A stretch of 62,514 nt of DNA. Source: Bacteroidales bacterium Bact_19. Its GTDB lineage: Bacteria > Bacteroidota > Bacteroidia > Bacteroidales > ML635J-15. Location: assembly GCA_001603595.1 (NCBI GenBank), contig LUZK01000012.1:1-62514 (forward strand), given 5' to 3'. Position numbers and translations under genes: made by a program. Positions 16,552 through 24,658 of the stretch are shown piece by piece (the first letter of the stretch is position 1; each line of letters opens with the position of its first letter). The notes beneath the pieces were generated by a model. The model made no database searches. It had not been told where the DNA came from and was given only the letters and a program-made list of their open reading frames with translations.

Positions 16552-17703
16552 ATGGAAGAAAAAAATATAACAGTAAGAGATTTTGAGAGAGGTTGTCGCC
16601 CGGAAGATGTGGATTGTAATTCATCAGTAGATATTCGTAGATGCAGTTGCAAACTTAACGTTTATGATTGGATCGGAAATATAAATGATCCACTTAAAGA
16701 TAATACCTTTGTTGAAGTGAGGTTTAAAAATACCCGCAAGGCTATTTACGAAAATAATAATAATTTAGAATTAAAAGTTGGAGATGTTGTTGCTGTGGAA
16801 GCAACTCCAGGACATGACATAGGTATTGTTAGTGCTGTTGGTCGCATTGCTCGCATGCAAATGCATAAGTATAAAATGAAAGAACCAACTTTTAAGAAAA
16901 TTTATCGCAAAGCAAGACCAACAGATATTCAAAAATGGAAAGAAGCAATTAGCCTTGAAATTCCCACAATGTTGCGTACTCGTGAATTAGCACGCCAGCT
17001 TAATCTTAATATGAAGATTGGAGATGTTGAGTTTCAGGGAGATAAAACTAAAGCTATCTTTTATTATATAGCAGATGAAAGAGTTGATTTCAGAGAACTT
17101 ATAAAACGAATGGCTGAGGAATTCCGCATACGTGTAGAAATGAAACAAATCGGAGCAAGACAGGAAGCCGGACGAATTGGCGGAATAGGTCCTTGCGGTC
17201 GCGAACTTTGTTGCACCACCTGGATGACCGACTTTGTTTCTGTTTCAACAAACTCGGCACGATTGCAGGAATTGTCCTTAAATCCTCAAAAACTCGCCGG
17301 TCAATGCAGTAAGTTAAAATGCTGTCTTAATTACGAACTTGGAGTTTATTTACACGAAAGAAAAAATTTCCCCGACAACGTTTCCCTTATTAAAACTAAA
17401 ACAGGGGATGCTTACCATACTAAAAACGACATATTCAAAGGCTTAATGTATTTCGAAACAAAAATTAACGAAGTTACGGTTATAAGAGCTCTAGAAATTC
17501 AAAAAGTAAAAGAAATTATCGAACTCAATGCTAAAGGAATTTATCCCGATAATGTATTCGAAGAAGAAAAAAATACAGGTAAATTCAGTCTAAAACAATC
17601 AGCAGACCTTAATCAGGATAGTCTGACTCGTTTTCAGGAGACTCAAAATTCAGGTAAAAAGAAAAAAAAGATAAAAAAGAAAAAAAATAATCCGGAAAAT
17701 TAA
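16552..17703 (+). CDS. ricT: PSP1-domain iron-sulfur protein RicT
   Basis: This 383-residue protein matches the RicT (YaaT) family, which in Bacillus forms a complex with RicA and RicF that affects RNase Y processing. The PSP1 region holds two cysteine clusters, CGRELCC (215-221) and CSKLKCC (252-258), the ligands for an iron-sulfur cluster in the family. Extra cysteines near the N-terminus (C15, C22, C31, C33) are also seen. The C-terminus is a lysine-rich tail. It lies between holB and gldH, a conserved Bacteroidota neighbourhood. Partner proteins are not in the window, so its exact role here is not known. Confidence 0.88.
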   Translation: MEEKNITVRDFERGCRPEDVDCNSSVDIRRCSCKLNVYDWIGNINDPLKDNTFVEVRFKNTRKAIYENNNNLELKVGDVVAVEATPGHDIGIVSAVGRIARMQMHKYKMKEPTFKKIYRKARPTDIQKWKEAISLEIPTMLRTRELARQLNLNMKIGDVEFQGDKTKAIFYYIADERVDFRELIKRMAEEFRIRVEMKQIGARQEAGRIGGIGPCGRELCCTTWMTDFVSVSTNSARLQELSLNPQKLAGQCSKLKCCLNYELGVYLHERKNFPDNVSLIKTKTGDAYHTKNDIFKGLMYFETKINEVTVIRALEIQKVKEIIELNAKGIYPDNVFEEEKNTGKFSLKQSADLNQDSLTRFQETQNSGKKKKKIKKKKNNPEN

Positions 17704-17840
17704 AATTGATTTCATGAAACTCAAATATTAAAGTATGTTTAACTCAAATGCAGATGAATAAATTTTCGAGACATTATAGAAAAGCAATGAAATTGAGAGG
17801 TGTAAGTTCCATCTGTACTTTGAAATAAAATTTTATTCGG

Positions 17841-18323
17841 ATGAAAACAAAAATTCATATTCTTGCAATTATGATTGTTACATTGTTGGGAATGATCTCC
17901 TGCAACAACAATTTGCTTTATGACGAATACAAAAAAATTGAAAATGAATCCTGGAGTTTGAATGATAAATTGAAATTTGAATTTGAAGTTGATGATACTG
18001 TAGGATTTTACAATATTTTTATTACTGTGCGGCATACACAGGATTACCCGTACAATAACCTTTGGTTATTTGTTAAATCATCGGCTCCAAACGGACGTAC
18101 GGCTCTCGATACTGTCGAAATAATATTGTCGGATAATAAGGGTAGATGGCTGGGAAGCGGTCTTGGAGATATTTACGACTTTGACTTGCTGTGGAAAAAA
18201 GGAATCAGATTTGCCATTCCCGGAAAATACATTGTCGAGTATCAACAAGCTATGAGAATTGACGATCTTATGGGGATAAAAAAAATGGGATTAAGAGTTG
18301 AAAAAATTAAACAGTTAGATTGA
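17841..18323 (+). CDS. gldH: Gliding motility lipoprotein GldH
   Basis: This 160-residue lipoprotein has a signal peptide ending in the lipobox GMISC with Cys21. The mature protein contains NIFITVRHTQDYPYNNLWLF and GRWLGSGLGDIYDF, which are hallmarks of GldH. In Flavobacterium, GldH is needed for gliding and is linked to the gliding/T9SS machinery; its biochemical role is unclear. The gene occurs in many non-gliding Bacteroidota that have T9SS, so it does not prove motility. Its stop codon overlaps the trmB ATG by one base (TGATG). The two T9SS-type cargo genes elsewhere in the window fit with an active secretion system. Confidence 0.9.
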   Translation: MKTKIHILAIMIVTLLGMISCNNNLLYDEYKKIENESWSLNDKLKFEFEVDDTVGFYNIFITVRHTQDYPYNNLWLFVKSSAPNGRTALDTVEIILSDNKGRWLGSGLGDIYDFDLLWKKGIRFAIPGKYIVEYQQAMRIDDLMGIKKMGLRVEKIKQLD

Positions 18324-19036
18324 TGTCAGCAAAACGTAAACTTCAAAAGTTTGAACAGAATAAAACTTTTCCTCACTTTTTCGAACCACAACTATATTAT
18401 AATAATTTTTCGGACTTTGAGCTCAAAGCAAAGTGGCATAGCGAGTTTTTTAAAAATTCTAATCCGATCATCCTTGAATTAGGTTGCGGAAAAGGAGAAT
18501 ATTCTGTTAATATTGCTACTATGTTTCCTGAAAAAAATTGCATAGGTGTTGATATTAAAGGAGCTCGTATGTGGAAAGGAGCTTCGGAGTCGTTGAAAAT
18601 GGGATTAAAAAACATTGCCTTCTTAAGAACAAGAGTAGAGTTTACTCCTCTTTGTTTTGGAAAAGACGAAATTTCCGAAATTTGGCTCACATTTCCCGAT
18701 CCGCAACTGGGGCCAAAAAAAAGAATTAAAAAAAGACTCACCTCTTCTGTTTTCTTATCAAAATATCAGAAATTTTTAAAGAACAACGGAATAATAAATC
18801 TAAAAACCGATGATGACACTCTTTACAAATACACACTCCGCATAATACAAGCCAATAATCTTGAATTGTTAGTTAATACTGATGATTTATACAACTCATC
18901 ATATTATCAGGGATTACTTGCAATAAAAACACATTACGAATCTTTGTGGAATAAGGAAAACAGAATCATTAAATATTTAAAATTCAGATTGCCGTATAAT
19001 GTGGAAATAATTGAACCTGAGTATGAAGAAGAGTAG
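18323..19036 (+). CDS. trmB: tRNA (guanine-N7-)-methyltransferase
   Basis: TrmB methylates N7 of guanine 46 in the variable loop of tRNAs using SAM. Motif I LELGCGKGEYS, the acidic residue in IGVDIKGARMWKG, and the signature TFPDPQLGPKKRIKKRL are all present. The frame opens with TTG at 18320, but the ATG at 18323 overlaps the gldH stop by one base and is preferred, giving 237 residues. The 3' end overlaps the start of the next gene by 14 bp, so gldH, trmB and the alkyltransferase-like gene form one translationally coupled unit. Confidence 0.93.
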   Translation: MSAKRKLQKFEQNKTFPHFFEPQLYYNNFSDFELKAKWHSEFFKNSNPIILELGCGKGEYSVNIATMFPEKNCIGVDIKGARMWKGASESLKMGLKNIAFLRTRVEFTPLCFGKDEISEIWLTFPDPQLGPKKRIKKRLTSSVFLSKYQKFLKNNGIINLKTDDDTLYKYTLRIIQANNLELLVNTDDLYNSSYYQGLLAIKTHYESLWNKENRIIKYLKFRLPYNVEIIEPEYEEE

Positions 19037-19370
19037 ACCTGATGAAAATGAGGATTTTTTTGAAAGAGTTTATGAAATTGCTCGAAGGATTCCTTACGGA
19101 AAAGTAACAACATATGGTTTAATTGCTTCGGCAATTGGTACTCCCGGTGCTGCAAAAATGGTAGGCTGGGCTTTGAATAAATCTTTTTCGGCAATTCCTT
19201 TTGTTCCGGCTCATAGAGTGGTTAACAGAAATGGATTTCTCACAGGCAAAAAATATTTCGGGGCTTCAAATGTAATGGCAGATTTATTAAAATCGGAAGG
19301 TGTTGAGGTTGAAAATGATAGAATTGTAAATTTTAAAGAATTGTTGTGGAATCCTGAAACTAATATTTAA
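19023..19370 (+). CDS. Alkyltransferase-like (ATL/MGMT-family) DNA-binding protein
   Basis: This 115-residue protein has the MGMT DNA-binding domain: RRIPYGKVTTYGLIA, then GAAKMVGWALN, then the active-site region PAHRVVNRNG. The alkyl-accepting cysteine of true methylguanine methyltransferases (PCHRV) is alanine here, which defines ATL proteins. These bind alkylated guanine and mark it for nucleotide-excision repair rather than repairing it themselves. The ATG at 19023 lies inside the end of trmB. An upstream TTG at 19011 is in frame but less likely. Confidence 0.88.
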   Translation: MKKSRPDENEDFFERVYEIARRIPYGKVTTYGLIASAIGTPGAAKMVGWALNKSFSAIPFVPAHRVVNRNGFLTGKKYFGASNVMADLLKSEGVEVENDRIVNFKELLWNPETNI

Positions 19371-19500
19371 CGTTATTAGAAAACAAACGTTTGGAATATA
19401 AATAAGTAGGGTTTGGCTCAATAATATATTATTTAAGATAAATTAGTTATTTTATAACAAATATTTTATCAAAAATATCAATGTATGTTAATTTAAAGAT

Positions 19501-19508
19501 TACCTTTG
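19501..19508 (+). promoter_or_regulatory. Promoter -7 box of the RRM gene
   Basis: TACCTTTG (TAnnTTTG) lies 49 nt before the ATG at 19558, leaving an AT-rich 5' leader of about 45 nt. Confidence 0.55.
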
Positions 19509-19557
19509 TATAGTATTATTTAATTTATTTTGTTTAATTGTTTAATTTAGTTTTAGA

Positions 19558-19857
19558 ATGAACATTTTTATTGGAAGCTTACCTTATTCTGTTAAGGAAA
19601 GCGATTTGATCAGTTTCTTCGAAGAGTATGGAGAAGTAAATTCAGCAAAAATTATTACAGACAGAGCAACCGGACGCAGTAAAGGTTACGGTTTTGTTGA
19701 AATGAAAAACGATGATGAAGCAAAAAGAGCTATCTCCGAATTAAACGGAGCAGAACTTGAAGGCAGAACTTTGGTTGTTAATGAAGCTCACGAAAAAAAG
19801 GACTCTCACGAAAGAAATTCAGGAAACAGAAATTTTAGAAGTCGTAGAAATTACTAA
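19558..19857 (+). CDS. RRM-domain RNA-binding protein
   Basis: This 99-residue protein is a single RNA-recognition motif. RNP2 is IFIGSLPY (3-10) and RNP1 is KGYGFVEM (42-49), with the aromatic residues that stack on RNA bases. A basic, Arg/Asn/Ser-rich tail (about 80-99) follows. Small glycine/arginine-tailed RRM proteins like this are abundant in Bacteroidota and some cyanobacteria, where several act as global RNA-binding regulators or are cold-induced. It is a single-gene unit with its own promoter and a leader of about 45 nt. Confidence 0.92.
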   Translation: MNIFIGSLPYSVKESDLISFFEEYGEVNSAKIITDRATGRSKGYGFVEMKNDDEAKRAISELNGAELEGRTLVVNEAHEKKDSHERNSGNRNFRSRRNY

Positions 19858-19921
19858 AATTAGCAAACATTTTTATTACGAATTTTTTTCAATTATTTTC
19901 TTTTAAAACCTAAATAATCTG

Positions 19922-19929
19922 TATATTTG
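19922..19929 (+). promoter_or_regulatory. Promoter -7 box of the ferritin-like gene
   Basis: TATATTTG (TAnnTTTG) ends 24 nt before the ATG at 19954. Confidence 0.6.
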
Positions 19930-19953
19930 TGTAAAATCAAATAATAGATTATT

Positions 19954-20466
19954 ATGGGAAAACAAGCAGTTAAAATTTCGAATCTTGATGTGGATCAGTT
20001 GATCCGGATGTTGAATGAAGCACTTGCCGAAGAATGGTTGGCTTATTATCAATATTGGATTGGAGCACGTCTAATGGAAGGTCCTATGCGTAGCGAAATA
20101 GAACCGGAATTATTATTACACGCTACTCAAGAACTAAACCATGCCGTATTAGTTGTTGATAGAATTATTCAGTTAGGTGGTATTCCGCTTACAAATCCAA
20201 ACCTATGGGCATCATTTTCAAAATGTGATTATGAAGATCCGACAGATCCTTACGTAGAAGTTATTCTCGAACAAAATCTTCGCGGCGAAAGATGTGCCAT
20301 CAAACGCTACCAGCAAATTGCCGATTTTACCAACGGTAAAGATCATGCTACATATCAAATGGCTGTTACAATACTAAATGAAGAACTCGAACACGAAGAA
20401 GATATAGAATCCTGGATCAATGATATTCAAATCATGAAAGAAAACTTCAAAAAATTAAGATTGTAA
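19954..20466 (+). CDS. Ferritin-like di-iron protein (bacterioferritin/Dps-like)
   Basis: This 170-residue four-helix protein carries carboxylate/histidine motifs for a di-iron centre: EALAEEWLAYYQYW, ATQELNHA, EQNLRGERCAIKRY and ILNEELEHEEDIE. The EExxH-like pattern in helices 2 and 4 is that of ferritin-like/bacterioferritin proteins that oxidise and store iron or protect DNA from peroxide. Which subgroup it belongs to cannot be fixed from sequence alone. It has its own promoter. It is the last core gene before the Dnd island. Confidence 0.85.
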   Translation: MGKQAVKISNLDVDQLIRMLNEALAEEWLAYYQYWIGARLMEGPMRSEIEPELLLHATQELNHAVLVVDRIIQLGGIPLTNPNLWASFSKCDYEDPTDPYVEVILEQNLRGERCAIKRYQQIADFTNGKDHATYQMAVTILNEELEHEEDIESWINDIQIMKENFKKLRL

Positions 20467-20481
20467 ATTATCTAAAAAATT

Positions 20482-20547
20482 TCACTTCAAACCTACATTA
20501 AGTTTCAGAAATGGAATGAAATAATCGGCTTTGGGTCCTTCTTTGTA
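20482..20547 (-). pseudogene. C-terminal remnant of a possible outer-membrane protein
   Basis: The minus strand encodes YKEGPKADYFIPFLKLNVGLK followed by a stop. The alternating hydrophobic final strand is typical of a beta-barrel C-terminus. A stop codon sits just upstream in frame, and no start is available, so this would be a relic. Confidence 0.3.
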
Positions 20548-20774
20548 TTAGAAAATTGTAAAATATCGGCTTTAAACATGTGATTTTTTAAAATGACCGC
20601 AATTGTAAATTTATTCTACTTTTTTAAATATGGAATTTATGGAACTACTTTACTTTATGTGTTGGAAGTAGGTGTTTTGTATACTACCTTGTAAGCGATT
20701 GACTATATTGGATTTAGGGAAATAAATTGTTTGTTTTTGTATTTTTTGTCTGATTGAGAATGGTCTTTTTATTT

Positions 20775-20867
20775 CTATGAATGTCCGACAATTTTTTTTA
20801 AACAATTTTCCTTAAGTTTGATTACTCGTGTAGTTAAAGGATTTGCTAATTCATTTCGATAAATCAT
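20775..20867 (-). CDS. Candidate small protein, 30 residues, overlapping the CENC frame
   Basis: An ATG at 20867 opens 30 codons beginning MIYRNELANPLTTRV and ending KKIVGHS. Its composition is protein-like, and it overlaps the end of the small frame at 20851-20955 by 17 bp. It may be a separate small gene or the second half of one frameshifted gene. Length alone gives no statistical support. Confidence 0.25.
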   Translation of the reverse strand: MIYRNELANPLTTRVIKLKENCLKKIVGHS

Positions 20868-20955
20868 TGAATTGCTTAGAGAAATCGTTTGACTGTTGTA
20901 TGGTTTGTTTAGCTTTGGCACTATTAAAGCAATTTTCACAAAATAACTTTTTCAC
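20851..20955 (-). CDS. Candidate small CxxC protein directly after the Dnd operon
   Basis: A GTG at 20955, 6 nt after the stop of the DndE-ATPase gene, opens 34 codons beginning VKKLFCENCFNSAKA and ending FNDLSK. The CENC pair could bind metal. Spacing and strand fit a fourth gene of the operon, but the frame is short and could be chance. I do not recognise a family. Confidence 0.3.
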   Translation of the reverse strand: MKKLFCENCFNSAKAKQTIQQSNDFSKQFNDLSK

Positions 20956-20961
20956 ATTTTT

Positions 20962-22551
20962 TTATCCTACTTTACTTTTTCTTTCCCAATATTGTTTAAC
21001 TTTAAATAATTTTGCCACTTCAAATTCTTTAATATTTGAAATTGCTTGTCCCTTTTCAATTTTCTCCATGCTTCGAGCAATGTTTTTACTATGGTTACCA
21101 GATAAACCTAAGAATTTTTCTATGACTTTTAAATTCTTATCTTTGATGTCAAGTAAAAATGCTATTTCGCACATGGTTGAAAAGTCAAAATCGGGTTGAT
21201 TGTATTCTTCAATTCCTTGCGAAAGCAACACTACTGAAACACCTTTTGAACGAATTTCGCGTAACATTTTTTCAAGAATACTTTGATATTTTTTCTCTTT
21301 GAAAATTACATGTGCTTCATCAATTAAAATAACATATCGCATTGCTTTTATGTTATCTTCAACAGGACTGTTGTCCATATTCATGAAAATATTGTATATA
21401 TAATTGATTATTAGGAACAAGGACGTAAATCTAACAGAATTTGACAAGTCGCCTGATAAAGACAAATAAAGATTTTTTGCAAAGAAATCTGATTCATTTT
21501 TGGGGTCGTCAATGAATATTTTGTAGCGACTTAATTCGTCCATAATTTCAGTTAAAGTGTCTTTTTTGTCTCCGACAATACTTTGTAAATGTTCATTTAT
21601 TTGTCTGATTGATGGATATGTACCGCCACTTTGCTCAATAAATGCTTCTAAAGCAGCCTCACGAAGTTTCCCTTTTTGTTTAATACCGAGATTTGAATAT
21701 TTGCATATAATATCAACGAACTTATCAATCCCCATATTTCTATTGACTTCATTTACATTGTCAATAAATGTTAATGGATTTACAGGAAAAGGTGTTTGAG
21801 GGACGTCAATATAATCTGTTTTAGTATTAATAAAAAAATGTTCAAGCTCTTTTATGTCATCTTTTTTCAAGCCTTTAAAATCAAGATAAATAAAATTAAC
21901 ATGCCCATTAGACTGTTCATTTATTTGTGATAAGAACTCAAGTGCAAACTGTGTTTTACCTGTCCCTGAATTTCCAGCGACAGCGATATGACAGTTATTA
22001 TATATTCCTGTATTATTCAGATTAAGATAAATAGGTTCTCCATCTTCAATACGTGAACCGATTTCAATTTTAATAGGATTAGAATAATAAGACTTATCAA
22101 TGTGTTGTTGATTGTTTTTAACTGCATCTAACGAAACATCTAGGTCTGTCAATGAGAGTGTACCTTTCTCGATATGTTCTGATAAAAAATCAAAAAAAGT
22201 ATAGTTGTAATTATCACGGAAAATTCCATCCATTAATTCTAAACCGTGGTCTATATGTAATTTGATGTATTTAGGAATGTTATCATTAGTTTTGTATATT
22301 CCATAATGTTGACATATTAACGCAATATAAAAATCTCTATATTTTGCGTCAAAAAGAATATGATCTTTATATTCTTTACCTTTAGAATCGTATATATTGC
22401 TATCATTTATAGAAAATTTTTTACCTGTCTGTAATGAATAACCTAAAGCTATTCTAGCAATAACATTTTCTTTTGTTCCTTGTGGAAGTTTATTTGTCAG
22501 TTTTCGAATCACTTCCTGATTTTTCTCTGATGTTTTAATGTTAATCTGCAT
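20962..22551 (-). CDS. DndE-like domain fused to a HerA/FtsK-type ATPase
   Basis: This 529-residue protein combines two modules. Residues about 1-115 resemble DndE, the small DNA-binding protein of phosphorothioation systems: ENVIARIALGYSLQTGKKF (29-46), DSKGKEYKDHILFD (55-68), IALICQHYGI (76-85) and HIDHGLELMDG (99-109). Residues about 165-515 form a HerA/FtsK-type ATPase with Walker A GNSGTGKTQF (193-202), Walker B YVILIDEAHVIF (406-417) and a sensor-like VLLSQGIEEY. No nuclease motif was found. DndE is normally a stand-alone protein of about 110-130 residues, while HerA-like ATPase domains occur in the restriction protein DptH, so this fusion merges the two roles. The ATG overlaps dndD by 11 bp. 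Domain calls are by motif; the fusion is directly seen in one uninterrupted frame. Confidence 0.78.
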   Translation of the reverse strand: MQINIKTSEKNQEVIRKLTNKLPQGTKENVIARIALGYSLQTGKKFSINDSNIYDSKGKEYKDHILFDAKYRDFYIALICQHYGIYKTNDNIPKYIKLHIDHGLELMDGIFRDNYNYTFFDFLSEHIEKGTLSLTDLDVSLDAVKNNQQHIDKSYYSNPIKIEIGSRIEDGEPIYLNLNNTGIYNNCHIAVAGNSGTGKTQFALEFLSQINEQSNGHVNFIYLDFKGLKKDDIKELEHFFINTKTDYIDVPQTPFPVNPLTFIDNVNEVNRNMGIDKFVDIICKYSNLGIKQKGKLREAALEAFIEQSGGTYPSIRQINEHLQSIVGDKKDTLTEIMDELSRYKIFIDDPKNESDFFAKNLYLSLSGDLSNSVRFTSLFLIINYIYNIFMNMDNSPVEDNIKAMRYVILIDEAHVIFKEKKYQSILEKMLREIRSKGVSVVLLSQGIEEYNQPDFDFSTMCEIAFLLDIKDKNLKVIEKFLGLSGNHSKNIARSMEKIEKGQAISNIKEFEVAKLFKVKQYWERKSKVG

Positions 22552-24658
22552 TGTACAAAGTTTTGTATGTTTTCAAAAATTCAGATGGATGACACTCAAT
22601 GAATTCTGATTTTTCGTTAGAAATGTTATTTATTAAGAAAGTTTTGCAAACTTTAGGATGCAATTCGGTATATTCTTTCTCTGTTAGCTCTTTATTGATC
22701 AGCGGAAATATTACCACTTGTTTGGAAACATTTGGATAAAAATACTTAATAATATTTTCAGCATGCTTTTCATCAAACTTTTGCATTGGACTGTCAATAA
22801 AAACAGGAAATTCAATATCCGACTCATCCACTAGTGCATTTAATAATGCAGAAGCATACATTTGTCTTTCGCCCATTGATAAAGAACCTTTATCAATCAA
22901 TTTATTTCTACTATTGTATAATGAAATATCAATATCTTCACCGGTTAAACTTATATCAACTTCCACTTTTGTGATAAAATCTTTTTTGTGTAATAAATTA
23001 TTTAACCCTTTTAGTATTTTTTCTTCAAGGGACCTTTTCTTTTCTTCTTTAAACAAAGCAATAAAATTTTGTAAACGGTTAATTATTTGTTTAGTTTTTT
23101 GTTCCTTTTCAGAATATTCACTTGCTTCATCAATCTTTTTACGTAATATTTCCTGTCTTTGCCTTAGACTTTTAAGATGATTATTAAGTTCACCAATTCT
23201 TTGATTTAAGGTTTCAATTTCATTGTTTATTGATAGAATCCTTTTGTCTAAACTATCTTTTCTGCTTCTTAAGTTTGCAATATATTCATCTTCGGCCAAT
23301 TTCTCCGCATCACGAATTTTTCTACTTATTATATCTAATTGATTTTTTAGATAGGAATACTCCGCATTTAATCTTGAAAAAGTTTCTTTAAAACTATGTT
23401 TAATAGTATTTATTAGTTGATTAAACTCATTTGTTTCTGAATTCGAAAAATCATGCAGAACTTCAAAATTATCAGGTAGATCAGGTATATCCGAAAAGAA
23501 ATATTTTTTTATAAGTTTTTCTATTTGTTTTTCATAAAAATTTCGAACATTCGTATCAAATACAAGTCGTTCTTCAACTCGCTGTATTTCAATTTCCTGC
23601 TTTATTTGATTTATCTTTAAATTTACATCTTCTTGCTTATACTTTTGTTCAGTTAAGTTTCTTTCATTTGTCAATTGTTCTGAAATATTCATTAGTGTTT
23701 CACCTGCCAATGCAAATGGAATAATATCAAAGTATTGTTTTAAACTTTCCTGAACTTCATTCTTTTTCTGTTCAAGTTTACTTTGTTCATCTTTTAATGA
23801 ATTTAATTCATCAAGGGTCATTTTATCACCTTCTTTGATAAGCCTTCTTTGGATATCCTCTGCATCTTTTTCTTTTTGATTTCTTTCGTATTTTAAATCT
23901 TCAATATTTTTAACAAGTCCTTCAATTTTTATTTTGGTATTTTCAATTTCTGTATGAAGTAGGTTTAACTCTTCCTTTTCTTCAGGTTTAGCAGAACGAC
24001 GACGATATTCGTCTTGTTTTTCTTCAAGATTGGCTTTCAAATCTTCATACTTTTGAATACCTAAAACTTCTGAATATGCCTTACTCAACTGACGTCGTTG
24101 GTTACTTGAATTTATTTCAGCAAGTGATACTATTTTTTCTGCATCAAAGAAAAAGAACTTTGCTATTTCAATAGGAAGAATAAAATCACGAATAAAAATT
24201 TCTTCTCCTCTCTGGTTATCTTTTGTTAAATCTTCAATTAATTGGTTGGGATAACCATCTATTAAAACTTCAACTCTGTCAGAAGAGTTGGAAACAATAT
24301 TGTAACTCCTTTTTATTGTAACCTCATTACAAGTTACTTCTGGAATCTTAACATCTGTAAAAGTCACTGAAACAGAAAATTCAGTTATTCCTTCTTCATA
24401 AGCTTTACGATTTAAACTATTAGAAATATATTTTGTATAGTTGCCTTTATCTCTTATTTCTTTCTCATATAATTCATCAACTTTCTCCATTTGTTTACCA
24501 TACAAACACCAAACAAGAGACATTAAAAAGGTGGTTTTCCCGTAACCATTTTTTCCACTAATGACAATAATATTTTTATCACCTTCAGGTAATAAGGATA
24601 TTTTATTTTTCCCTTTGTAAATTCTGAAATTATTCAGTTCAATCTCTTTAATATACAT
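22541..24658 (-). CDS. dndD: DNA sulfur modification protein DndD (SMC-like ATPase)
   Basis: DndD is an SMC/RecN-like ATPase required for putting sulfur into the DNA backbone as phosphorothioate. The N-terminal half-site has Walker A GKNGYGKTT (35-43), long charged heptad stretches in the middle predict a coiled coil (about 220-580), and the C-terminal half-site has the signature LSMGERQMYASALL and Walker B FPVFIDSPMQKFD. A family-typical C-terminal extension of about 80 residues follows Walker B. The frame opens at 24688, but the ATG at 24658 (MYIKEIELNNFRIY) starts the ATPase fold directly and overlaps dndC by 11 bp. It yields 705 residues, close to known DndD proteins. Confidence 0.9.
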   Translation of the reverse strand: MYIKEIELNNFRIYKGKNKISLLPEGDKNIIVISGKNGYGKTTFLMSLVWCLYGKQMEKVDELYEKEIRDKGNYTKYISNSLNRKAYEEGITEFSVSVTFTDVKIPEVTCNEVTIKRSYNIVSNSSDRVEVLIDGYPNQLIEDLTKDNQRGEEIFIRDFILPIEIAKFFFFDAEKIVSLAEINSSNQRRQLSKAYSEVLGIQKYEDLKANLEEKQDEYRRRSAKPEEKEELNLLHTEIENTKIKIEGLVKNIEDLKYERNQKEKDAEDIQRRLIKEGDKMTLDELNSLKDEQSKLEQKKNEVQESLKQYFDIIPFALAGETLMNISEQLTNERNLTEQKYKQEDVNLKINQIKQEIEIQRVEERLVFDTNVRNFYEKQIEKLIKKYFFSDIPDLPDNFEVLHDFSNSETNEFNQLINTIKHSFKETFSRLNAEYSYLKNQLDIISRKIRDAEKLAEDEYIANLRSRKDSLDKRILSINNEIETLNQRIGELNNHLKSLRQRQEILRKKIDEASEYSEKEQKTKQIINRLQNFIALFKEEKKRSLEEKILKGLNNLLHKKDFITKVEVDISLTGEDIDISLYNSRNKLIDKGSLSMGERQMYASALLNALVDESDIEFPVFIDSPMQKFDEKHAENIIKYFYPNVSKQVVIFPLINKELTEKEYTELHPKVCKTFLINNISNEKSEFIECHPSEFLKTYKTLYNAD

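Larger units (their letters stand above)
20467..20961. other. 495-bp gap with gene-like fragments beside the Dnd operon
   Basis: No full gene is present. The minus strand carries a 21-codon fragment that looks like the C-terminus of an outer-membrane protein (20482-20547) and two short overlapping reading frames next to the Dnd operon (20775-20867 and 20851-20955). The rest is AT-rich with no clear promoter or terminator. This looks like a decayed junction. Confidence 0.6.

Noticed and set aside
19023-19370. Broken methylguanine methyltransferase because of PAHR instead of PCHR
   Set aside because: The Cys-to-Ala form is characteristic of the functional alkyltransferase-like family, so it is not a defect.
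20843-21199. 118-codon plus-strand frame crossing the end of the DndE-ATPase gene
   Set aside because: Most of it lies antisense to the ATPase, it has no promoter, and the residues look like reverse-complement coding sequence.
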